NCBI GenBank assembly: GCA_903830015.1
Contig: CAIKSH010000151.1
Location: 1 to 9,553 of the forward strand
Length of the DNA: 9,553 bases
DNA from: an uncultured Solirubrobacterales bacterium
Lineage (GTDB): Bacteria > Actinomycetota > Thermoleophilia > Solirubrobacterales > Solirubrobacteraceae
Direction: 5' to 3'
This document shows, in pieces, positions 1-6,056 of the stretch. The notes under the pieces were generated by a model, which saw nothing but the letters and a program-made list of their open reading frames with translations, made no database searches and was not told the DNA's origin. The number at the start of each line of letters is the position of its first letter. Positions within the stretch are counted from its first letter, which is position 1. Made by a program: the position numbers and the translations under genes.

Positions 1-1005
1 GTGGGTGCGCGCCGCCTCCTCGGTTCCCGGCAGCACGGCGTCGGCGCCGTGCCAGCAGGCCATCGCCGGCTGGCGGTTGACCGGCGTGCGGTAGTAGCCA
101 CGGGCCTCGATGTCCCGCTCGGCCAGGCCGGCGGCGAGGGCGTCCGGCTCCGGAGTACGGATCACGTACAGGTGCCAGGCCGGAGTGGCGCCGGCGGTGG
201 CCTGCGGAAGCCCGGCCGCCCCGTCCAGCGCCGCGGCGTAGCGCGCCCCCGCGGCGGTGCGGTGGGCCGCCCAGTCCGGGAGCTCGGGGAGCAGCACGCG
301 CAGGACGGCGGCCTGGATCTCGTCGAGCCGGGAGTTGTAGGCGGCCTCCTCGTAGGTGACCTTGTCGCGTGAGCCGTGGAAGCGCAGCATCCGCACGCGC
401 TCGGCCAGGCCCGAATCAGCGGTGGTGATGGCCCCGCCGTCGCCGAACGCCCCGAGGTTCTTGGAGGGGTAGAAGGAGTGGGTGGCGATCGTCCCGAGCG
501 AGCCGGGGCGCCCGTCGGGGCCGGCCGAGCCCGAGGCCTGGGCGGTGTCCTCGACCACCGGCACGCCGAGCGCCTCGATCTCCCGCACCGGGGCGACGTT
601 GCCGAAGAGGTGGACGGCGACCACCGCCCGGGTCTTCGGCGTCATCGCGGCACGCACGTGCTCGGCGGTGGATACGAAGCTCTCCGGGTCGATATCGCAG
701 AAGACCGGCACCGCGCCGAGCGCGGGGATCGCCTCGGCGCTGGCGAAGTAGGTGAAGGAGGGCACGATTACCTCGTCGCCGGGCCCCACGCCCAGCGCGC
801 GCAGGGCGATGGTGATCGCCTCGGTGCCGTTGGCCACGCCCACGGCGTGGGGCGAGCCCACCGCCGCGGCGAACTCGGCCTCGAAGGCCTCGACGTTGGG
901 GCCAAGGATGAAGGCACCGCTGTCCACCACGCCGGCGATCGCCTCGTCGATCCGCGGCCGCAGCGGCTCGAGCGCGGTGCGCGAGTCGAACAGTGCGATC
1001 CCCAT
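1..1005 (-). CDS. DegT/DnrJ/EryC1/StrS family PLP-dependent sugar aminotransferase (C-terminus cut by window edge)
   Basis: The visible 335 codons encode a fold-type I PLP enzyme of the DegT/DnrJ/EryC1/StrS family. These enzymes usually transaminate a nucleotide-linked keto-sugar for surface polysaccharide or glycosylated products, with glutamate as the usual donor. Seen in the sequence: the N-terminal signature DSGAFILGPNVEAFE (residues 28-42), the cofactor-phosphate loop ANGTEA (58-63), VPSFTYFASAEAI (81-93), the PLP pyridine-binding Asp in VEDTAQASGS (D153), and the Schiff-base lysine in HSFYPSKNLGAFGDGG (K182). The ATG at 1005 puts the conserved N-terminus in the usual place; an in-frame TTG lies directly before it. 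A GGGAGGG lies 15 nt upstream, too far for a good ribosome site. Family members run to about 370 residues, so roughly 35 are missing off the left edge. It is divergent to the DedA gene. The substrate sugar cannot be told from this fragment. Confidence 0.93.
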   Translation of the reverse strand, partial: MGIALFDSRTALEPLRPRIDEAIAGVVDSGAFILGPNVEAFEAEFAAAVGSPHAVGVANGTEAITIALRALGVGPGDEVIVPSFTYFASAEAIPALGAVPVFCDIDPESFVSTAEHVRAAMTPKTRAVVAVHLFGNVAPVREIEALGVPVVEDTAQASGSAGPDGRPGSLGTIATHSFYPSKNLGAFGDGGAITTADSGLAERVRMLRFHGSRDKVTYEEAAYNSRLDEIQAAVLRVLLPELPDWAAHRTAAGARYAAALDGAAGLPQATAGATPAWHLYVIRTPEPDALAAGLAERDIEARGYYRTPVNRQPAMACWHGADAVLPGTEEAARTH

Positions 1006-1032
1006 CAAGGGGCAACGGTACCCTCCCGACCG
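1006..1032. promoter_or_regulatory. Divergent spacer with possible overlapping back-to-back -10 elements
   Basis: Only 27 bp separate two divergent start codons. The spacer contains the palindrome GGTACC (1017-1022). Read rightward it gives TACCCT (1019-1024), ending 8 nt before the GTG of the DedA gene. Read leftward it gives TACCGT (1020-1015), ending 9 nt before the ATG of the aminotransferase gene. Both fit a TANNNT -10 hexamer placed so that transcripts would begin at or within a few bases of the start codon, i.e. leaderless. No convincing -35 is seen on either side. A short inverted repeat CCCC-ATCAA-GGGG (1000-1012) spans the aminotransferase start. The alternative is that the real promoters sit inside the opposing genes and the GGGAGGG at 1027-1021 is a distant ribosome site. 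Inference only. Confidence 0.3.
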
Positions 1033-1692
1033 GTGCCGACCGTCTCGTTCCTAGTCCTGGCCGCAATCACCGACAAGCTGGCCGACTGGGCCACCACCGT
1101 CGTCGGCGACCTCGGCCTCCCGGGGATCTTCGTCCTGATGACCCTGGAGAGCGCCTGCATCCCTATCCCCTCCGAGCCGACGATGCTCTTCGCCGGCTTC
1201 AACGTCGACCAGGGGACCTACTCCTTCGCCGCCGCCGTCTCGGTCGCTGTGGCCGCCAACGTCGTCGGCTCGTGGATCGCCTACGGGGTCGGGCGGTTCG
1301 GCCGGTACGAGCTGATCCAGGAGCACGGCAAGTGGCTCCACATCACGCCGGCGCGGCTCGAGCAGGCCGAGCGCTGGTTCGAGAAGTACGGCGGGGCGGC
1401 GGTCTTCTTCTCCCGGATGCTGCCGATCGTGCGGACCTTCATCTCGCTGCCGGCCGGCGTGGCCAAGATGCCCTTCGGGCGCTTCACCCTCTACACGTTC
1501 CTGGGCTGCATTCCCTGGATGGCCGGCCTGGTCTTCCTCGGGATGACCGTGGACAGGAACTGGGAGAGGTGGCGCGACAAGCTCCACTACATCGATTACC
1601 TAGTCATCGCCGCGATCGTCATCGGCGCCGTCTGGCTCTTCATCCGCTGGCGGCGCAACCGCGGCAAGCCCGCCGATGCCCAGGCCGCCTGA
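1033..1692 (+). CDS. DedA/SNARE-associated (VTT domain) integral membrane protein
   Basis: The predicted protein has 219 residues, typical for DedA proteins, which sit in the cytoplasmic membrane. Members of this superfamily (UptA type) have been implicated in returning undecaprenyl phosphate to the inner leaflet; other members affect membrane charge and proton-motive force. Seen here: the re-entrant motif GIFVLMTLESACIPIPSE (31-48) with acidic E39 and E48, a small-residue-rich helix (63-87), the amphipathic stretch around 100-120, and the hallmark FSRMLPIVRTFISLPAG (126-142) with R128 and R134. Hydrophobic helices follow at about 152-172 and 187-205, then a basic tail WRRNRGK. The GTG at 1033 is chosen because it leaves the usual 30-odd residues before the first motif; no good Shine-Dalgarno precedes it. 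It lies 10 bp before uppP, so a role in lipid-carrier recycling is likely but not shown. Confidence 0.92.
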   Translation: MPTVSFLVLAAITDKLADWATTVVGDLGLPGIFVLMTLESACIPIPSEPTMLFAGFNVDQGTYSFAAAVSVAVAANVVGSWIAYGVGRFGRYELIQEHGKWLHITPARLEQAERWFEKYGGAAVFFSRMLPIVRTFISLPAGVAKMPFGRFTLYTFLGCIPWMAGLVFLGMTVDRNWERWRDKLHYIDYLVIAAIVIGAVWLFIRWRRNRGKPADAQAA

Positions 1693-1702
1693 GCGGCCGG
1701 GC

Positions 1703-2500
1703 ATGATCACCACGCGGCAGGCGCTCGCGCTCGGCCTTCTGCACGGGCCCACCGAACTGCTGCCGGTCTCCTCCTCGGGCCATACGACGCTGGTCCCCTG
1801 GCTGCTGGGCTCCTCCTACCCCGAACATGACCCGGCCCTGCGCAAGAGCTTCGAGATCGCCCTTCACGCCGGAACGGCGGCGGGGCTGCTCTGGGCGCTG
1901 CGCCGCGAGGTCGGCGAGGCCTCCCGCGGGATCGACGCCCGCCGCCTGGCGCTGATCGCCGGTTCGTTCCTTCCCCCGGCGATCGTCGGCTACACGCTCG
2001 AGGGCCCGATCGAGGAGCGCCTGGGAACCCCGCGCTCGATCGCCCTGGGCCTGATCGCCGGGTCGGCGGTGATGGCCGCCGCCGACCTGCTCGGGCCGCA
2101 GCGCCGCGAGCGGGAAGAGGCCGGCGCGCTCGACGGGCTGCTGCTCGGGCTGGCCCAGGCCACCGCGCTCATCCCCGGCACCTCCCGCGGGGGCATGACG
2201 CTGGCCGCCATGCGCGCCCGCGGCTTCCGGCGGCCTGCGGCCAGCGCGCTCTCCCGACACGTGGCCCTGCCGGTGATCGCCGGAGCCGCGGCGCTGAAGG
2301 GCGTGCGCCTCGCCCAGCGAGGCCTGCCGCCGGGGAGCGCCGGGCCGCTCCTGCTCGGCGCCGCCGCCTCGGCGGCCTCGACCGTCCTCGCCGCGCGGCT
2401 GGTGCCGGTGGAGAGGGTCGGCTCACTGCTTCCCTACGCCGCCTACCGCTCGGCCCTGGGGGCGATCGCTCTGCGGCGTTTGGGAGGATCGGGGCGATGA
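1703..2500 (+). CDS. uppP: Undecaprenyl-diphosphate phosphatase (UppP/BacA family), divergent active-site motifs
   Basis: 265 residues, the normal size. UppP removes a phosphate from undecaprenyl diphosphate so the carrier can be reused for peptidoglycan and other wall polymers; it is a polytopic membrane enzyme. The family signature TELLPVSSSGH (17-27) is clear, with E18, SSS and H27, as is the second motif PGTSRGGMT (158-166) with R162. Hydrophobic segments occur at about 52-65, 82-98, 111-130, 144-160, 186-200 and 214-232. Two positions are unusual: the first residue of the (E/Q)xxxE motif is His14 (GLLHGPTE), and the usual PGxSRSxxT has Gly in place of the second Ser. The ATG at 1703 gives the family-like start MITTRQALALGLLHG; an in-frame ATG at 1676 would add 9 residues and overlap the DedA gene. 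It ends in an ATGA overlap with purM. Confidence 0.93.
   Translation: MITTRQALALGLLHGPTELLPVSSSGHTTLVPWLLGSSYPEHDPALRKSFEIALHAGTAAGLLWALRREVGEASRGIDARRLALIAGSFLPPAIVGYTLEGPIEERLGTPRSIALGLIAGSAVMAAADLLGPQRREREEAGALDGLLLGLAQATALIPGTSRGGMTLAAMRARGFRRPAASALSRHVALPVIAGAAALKGVRLAQRGLPPGSAGPLLLGAAASAASTVLAARLVPVERVGSLLPYAAYRSALGAIALRRLGGSGR
2482..2487 (+). promoter_or_regulatory. Shine-Dalgarno GGGAGG for purM
   Basis: GGGAGG lies inside the last codons of uppP, 9 nt before the purM ATG at 2497, and is followed by the uppP stop overlapping that ATG. It fixes the purM start and suggests that purM is translated both by fresh initiation and by coupling to uppP. Confidence 0.75.
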
Positions 2501-3564
2501 GCGACGCCTACGCCGCCGCCGGGGTGGACACCGACCAGGCCGACCGCGGCGTGGCTTCCCTGGTCGGCGTCCTGGCCGGCATCGAGACCGGCTCGCCGTC
2601 GCGCTCGATCGTGCGCTCGGGCCACTACGCCAGCGTCCTGAAGCTCACCGACGAGCTCGCCCTGGCCTGCTCGACCGACGGCGTGGGCAGCAAGCTCGTG
2701 CTCGCCGAACAGGCCGACCGGCTGGAGACGGTGGGGATCGACTGCATCGCCATGAACGTCAACGACGTGGTCTGCGTCGGCGCCGAGCCGATAGCCATGC
2801 TCGACTACCTGGCCGTCGAGCAGGCCGACCCGGTCGCCCTGGCCCGGATCGCCGAGGGGCTGCGGGCCGGCGCCACCGACGCCGGCATCGAGATCCCGGG
2901 CGGCGAGCTCGCGGTGATCCCCGAGCTGATCCGCGGCCACCCCTCCCCCCACGGCTTCGACCTGTGCGGCTCGGCCTTCGGCCCGGTGCGCATCGACGAC
3001 CTGATCCTCGGCGACCGGATCGAGGCCGGCGACGCCCTGGTCGGGATGCCCTCCAGCGGGGTCCACTCCAACGGCTACACGCTGGCCCGCCGGGTCCTGG
3101 TCGACGACGGCCCGGGCATGGACGCCGCGCCGGCCGAGCTCGGGGGAGCGACGATCGCCGACGCGCTGCTCGAACCGACGGTGATCTACGTGCGCGCAGT
3201 CATGGAGCTGATCCGGTCCGGCGTGGACGTCCGCGGCCTGGCCCACATAACCGGCGGCGGGCTGACCAACCTCACCCGGCTCACCCCCGGGCGGCTCGGC
3301 TACGAGGTCGACCGGCCGCTGCCGGTGCCGGCGGTGTTCGGCCTGATCGAGAAGCTCGGCAACGTGCCGCCCGAGGAGATGTGGGAGGTCTTCAACATGG
3401 GTTGCGGCTTCGTCGCCGTGGTGCCGCCGGCCGACCTGGACGAGACGGTGGCCGTCCTTTCGGCCCGCCACCCGGGCACCGCTCGGATCGGGACGGTCAC
3501 CGACCGCCCCGACGAGACGACCGGACCCGGGGGAATCCGGGTCGGCGCCGTTCGGGACCGGTGA
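2497..3564 (+). CDS. purM: Phosphoribosylformylglycinamidine cyclo-ligase (AIR synthetase), archaeal-like variant
   Basis: 355 residues, normal family length. PurM uses ATP to cyclise FGAM to aminoimidazole ribonucleotide, the fifth step of de novo purine synthesis, in the cytosol. Seen in order: YAAAGVDTDQAD (5-16), the ATP-site motif STDGVGSK (59-66), NVNDVVCVGAEPIAMLDY (87-104), GGE (135-137), SSGVHSNGYTLARR (186-199), AHITGGGLTNL (249-259) and FNMGCGF (299-305). Its style differs from the enterobacterial enzyme. The glycine-rich GGFGA region is replaced by SGHYAS (41-46), and the GGETAEMPGMY block reads GGELAVIPELIRG. As I remember archaeal PurM proteins, they share the GHYA, CTDGVGSK and MNVNDVICVGAEPIA wording. 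It is the only purine gene visible, sandwiched between uppP and a kinase, with an ATGA overlap before it and a GTGA overlap after it. Confidence 0.92.
   Translation: MSDAYAAAGVDTDQADRGVASLVGVLAGIETGSPSRSIVRSGHYASVLKLTDELALACSTDGVGSKLVLAEQADRLETVGIDCIAMNVNDVVCVGAEPIAMLDYLAVEQADPVALARIAEGLRAGATDAGIEIPGGELAVIPELIRGHPSPHGFDLCGSAFGPVRIDDLILGDRIEAGDALVGMPSSGVHSNGYTLARRVLVDDGPGMDAAPAELGGATIADALLEPTVIYVRAVMELIRSGVDVRGLAHITGGGLTNLTRLTPGRLGYEVDRPLPVPAVFGLIEKLGNVPPEEMWEVFNMGCGFVAVVPPADLDETVAVLSARHPGTARIGTVTDRPDETTGPGGIRVGAVRDR
3524..3543 (+). other. Predicted mRNA hairpin with GGAA (GNRA) tetraloop in the 3' end of purM
   Basis: GACCCGGG (3524-3531) pairs with TCCGGGTC (3536-3543): seven Watson-Crick pairs plus a closing G-U, leaving the loop GGAA at 3532-3535. 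A GNRA loop on a GC-rich stem should be very stable. It lies 17 nt upstream of the GTG start of the kinase gene. No T-run follows, so it is not a classical terminator. It is also constrained by coding for PGGIRV in PurM, so it may be incidental in such GC-rich DNA. Confidence 0.4.
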
Positions 3565-5054
3565 GCGCACCGCCCGGCACGGTTCTCGGAGCCCGCTACC
3601 GGATCGACCGTCCGATCGGGCGCGGCGGCATGTCGACCGTCTACCTGGCCTTCGACATGACGCTCGAGCGGCCGGTGGCCGTGAAGCTGATGCACCGCGA
3701 GGTCGCGCGCGACAGCGACCAGATCGAGCGGTTCCGGCGCGAGGCCCGCGCGATCGCCAAGCTCTCCTCCCCCTACGTGGTCGGCGTGATCGACGCCGAC
3801 GAGCAGGACAGCACCCCGTACATCGTCCTGGAGTACGTCGAGGGCTCGACGCTCAAGGAGCAGATCCGCAGCCGCGGGCAGCTGCCGGTTGACGAAGCGG
3901 CCGCCTACGCGATCGAGATCGCCCGCGGGCTGCAGGCCGCCCACGAGGCGCACATCGTCCACCGCGACGTCAAGCCCCAGAACGTGCTCCTCGACGAGGA
4001 CGGCGGCGCCCGGGTCACCGACTTCGGGATCGCGCGCTCGCTGATCGACGAAGGGCTCACCGCCGACGGGCGCGTCCTGGGCACCACCGACTACGTCAGC
4101 CCCGAGCAGGCCCTGGGCCACGCGGTCACCCCGCAGTCCGACCTCTACTCGCTCGGGATCGTCCTCTACGAGATGCTGACCGGCGACGTCCCCTTCCACG
4201 GCGAGAACCAGGTGGCAATAGCGATGTGCCACGTCCGCGACGAGCTGCCCGACGTGATGGAAAAGCGGCCGGGCATGTCGACCACGCTCGCCTCGGTGGT
4301 CGACCACGCCACCGCCAAGGACCTGGACGTTCGCTACCCCGACGCCGGGACGATGATCGCCGACCTCGAGGAGGCGCTGGCGGTGGAGACCTCGCGGTCG
4401 GGCCAGATCACCGGCGAGGTGACGGCCGTCTTCGAGACCCTTCCCTCCGGCACCCGGGAGCGCGTGGAGCCCAAGATCCGCCACCCGCGCCGCTGGATCG
4501 GGGCGCTTGCCGCTCTCGTCGTGGCCGGCGCGGTGATCGCCGGGGTGGTGTTGGCGCTCGGCCAGCGAGGAACGGGGACCAAGGACGCCCGCAACCAGGG
4601 CGGGCTGCGGGCCGTCTCGCTGAGCCAGGGCGCGGTCACCGCCTACGACCCGGCCGGGGACAGCGCCGAGCACGACGAGGAGACGCCCTTCGCCGTCGAT
4701 CGTGACCCGTCGACCACCTGGTCCACCGAGAGCTACCTGAACGGGAACCTGGCCAAGCCGGGGGTCGGGCTGGTGGTCGACGCCAACCCGGCCCTGAAGG
4801 CGCGGGAGATGGACATCGTCACCCCGACTCCCGGCTGGCGCGGGCGGGTCCTCGGAGCGACCGGGGCCGAGCCGCCGGCCAGCGCCGACGCGGCGGGCTG
4901 GAAGGAGATCGGGCAGGTTCCCTCGGCCACCAGCCGCACCCGGGTGAGGCTGGACACCGGCGGCCAGGCGCTGCGCTGGTACCTGCTCTGGATCGAGGGA
5001 TTCGCCCCCGGGCAGGAGTCGGTGAAGGTCAGCGAGGTCTACCTCTACCGCTGA
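3561..5054 (+). CDS. Transmembrane Ser/Thr protein kinase with C-terminal discoidin-like (F5/8 type C-like) ectodomain
   Basis: 497 residues with a complete Hanks-type kinase domain: glycine loop IGRGGMSTVY (19-28), VAVK with K42, helix-C E61, catalytic HRDVKPQN (134-141) with D136, DFG (154-156), SPEQ (180-183) and SDLYSLGIVLYEM (193-205). Residues 275-311 are a linker ending in basic RHPRR. One membrane helix follows at about 312-333, so the rest is predicted extracellular. That ectodomain (about 350-497) resembles galactose-binding/discoidin folds: FAVDRDPSTTWSTESY (377-392), a central region on Lys-Pro-Gly-Val-Gly (399-403), and a closing VSEVYLYR. It has no PASTA repeats. The activation loop reads LTADGRVLGTTDY and lacks the TQT pair of PknB. 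The GTG at 3561 overlaps the purM stop; the open frame extends upstream, but only in purM's shadow. It probably senses an envelope ligand; the ligand is unknown. Confidence 0.92.
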   Translation: MSAPPGTVLGARYRIDRPIGRGGMSTVYLAFDMTLERPVAVKLMHREVARDSDQIERFRREARAIAKLSSPYVVGVIDADEQDSTPYIVLEYVEGSTLKEQIRSRGQLPVDEAAAYAIEIARGLQAAHEAHIVHRDVKPQNVLLDEDGGARVTDFGIARSLIDEGLTADGRVLGTTDYVSPEQALGHAVTPQSDLYSLGIVLYEMLTGDVPFHGENQVAIAMCHVRDELPDVMEKRPGMSTTLASVVDHATAKDLDVRYPDAGTMIADLEEALAVETSRSGQITGEVTAVFETLPSGTRERVEPKIRHPRRWIGALAALVVAGAVIAGVVLALGQRGTGTKDARNQGGLRAVSLSQGAVTAYDPAGDSAEHDEETPFAVDRDPSTTWSTESYLNGNLAKPGVGLVVDANPALKAREMDIVTPTPGWRGRVLGATGAEPPASADAAGWKEIGQVPSATSRTRVRLDTGGQALRWYLLWIEGFAPGQESVKVSEVYLYR

Positions 5055-6056
5055 TCAGAAGAGGTGGCGCTGGCGCTTGGCCTGGTCTTCGACGGCGATG
5101 GCCACCAGCCGGTCGACGAGCGCGGGGTAGGCCAGTCCGCTGGCCTCCCAGAGGGCCGCGTAGACGCTGGTCGGCGTGAAGCCGGGAATCGTGTTGACCT
5201 CGTTGACCAGCACCTCGTCGCCCTCGACGAAGAAGTCGACCCGGGCCAGCCCGCTGCATCCCACTCCAGTGAAGGCGGCGCAGGCCTCCTCGCGCAGCCT
5301 CGCGGCGGCCGCGTCGGAGATCCGCGCCGGAACGACGAGCTCCATGCCGCCCTCGCTGTACTTGGCGGCGTAGTCGTACCAGCCGCCCGGCGACTGGCTT
5401 GCCTTGACCACGATCTCGCCGGCGACCGAGACCTCCGGCGCGTGCGTGGGCCCGAGGACGGCGACCTCGACCTCCAGGCCCGGCGAGGCGGCCTCGACGA
5501 TCACCCTCGGGTCGTGGGCGAAGGCGGCATCGAGGGCCGGGTCCAGCTCGTCGGGGCCGGCAGCGCGCACGATCCCCACCGAGGAGCCCAGGCGGGCCGG
5601 CTTGACGAAGACCGGATAGCCGAGGGCGCCGACCTGCTCGATCGCCCGGGCGCGGCGGTCGGGCGGCTCGTCCTCCACCAGCCCGACCCAGTCGACCTGA
5701 GGGAGCCCGGCGCCGGCGGCGGCCTGCTTGAAGCGGATCTTGTCCACGCAGATCGCCGAGGCGGCGACGCCGGAGCCGACGTAGGGAACGTCGAGGAGCT
5801 CGAGCAGCCCCTGGACGGTGCCGTCCTCGCCGTAGGGCCCGTGGAGGACCGGGAAGACGACGTCGGCGCCGAGGAGGCCGCCGCCGGGAACCAGCTCGAC
5901 CGGGGCGCCCTCGAGACTCCAGCCCCCGTCGCGGTCGAGGAGCACCTCGAGCACCTCGTGGCCGGCCTGCCGGAGCCCTTCGGCCACGGCGGCGCCGCTC
6001 ACCAGCGAGATCTCGTGCTCGCTCGATCGTCCCCCGCTCAGTACGGCGACGCGCAT
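5055..6056 (-). CDS. ddl: D-alanine--D-alanine ligase
   Basis: 333 residues, normal length, ATP-grasp fold. The enzyme joins two D-Ala with ATP in the cytosol to give the dipeptide that ends the peptidoglycan stem. Seen: GGRSSEHEISL (8-18) with E15, HGPYGEDGTVQG (72-83), the ATP-binding KPARLGSSVGI (152-162), the omega loop YDYAAKY (227-233), ARVDFF (271-276) and the metal-binding NEVNTIPGFT (285-294). The Tyr-containing omega loop fits a D-Ala second substrate rather than the D-lactate-type Van ligases. The start ATG overlaps the pknB stop as TGATG, with no strong ribosome site of its own, so translation is probably coupled. The stop codon is immediately adjacent to the stop of the convergent kinase gene. 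Its place in the PBP-PknB operon differs from mycobacteria, where ddl is elsewhere. Confidence 0.96.
   Translation of the reverse strand: MRVAVLSGGRSSEHEISLVSGAAVAEGLRQAGHEVLEVLLDRDGGWSLEGAPVELVPGGGLLGADVVFPVLHGPYGEDGTVQGLLELLDVPYVGSGVAASAICVDKIRFKQAAAGAGLPQVDWVGLVEDEPPDRRARAIEQVGALGYPVFVKPARLGSSVGIVRAAGPDELDPALDAAFAHDPRVIVEAASPGLEVEVAVLGPTHAPEVSVAGEIVVKASQSPGGWYDYAAKYSEGGMELVVPARISDAAAARLREEACAAFTGVGCSGLARVDFFVEGDEVLVNEVNTIPGFTPTSVYAALWEASGLAYPALVDRLVAIAVEDQAKRQRHLF

Noticed and set aside
376..1032. Upstream extension of the DedA gene frame back to 376
   Set aside because: This part runs antisense through the well-supported aminotransferase gene and has no membrane or DedA character; the family start fits the GTG at 1033.
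416..1066. Minus-strand open frame overlapping the aminotransferase
   Set aside because: It is the out-of-frame shadow of the aminotransferase on the same strand; the PLP lysine and Asp motifs lie in the other frame.
1676..1702. Alternative uppP start at the ATG at 1676
   Set aside because: It would add MPRPPERPG, not seen in the family, and overlap the DedA gene by 17 bases; the second ATG at 1703 gives the usual N-terminus. Not fully excluded because neither has a strong ribosome site.
2443..4673. Long minus-strand open frames opposite purM and the kinase gene
   Set aside because: Same cause: they read as low-complexity Gly/Arg/Asp/His-rich protein, while the plus strand gives clear PurM and kinase motifs.
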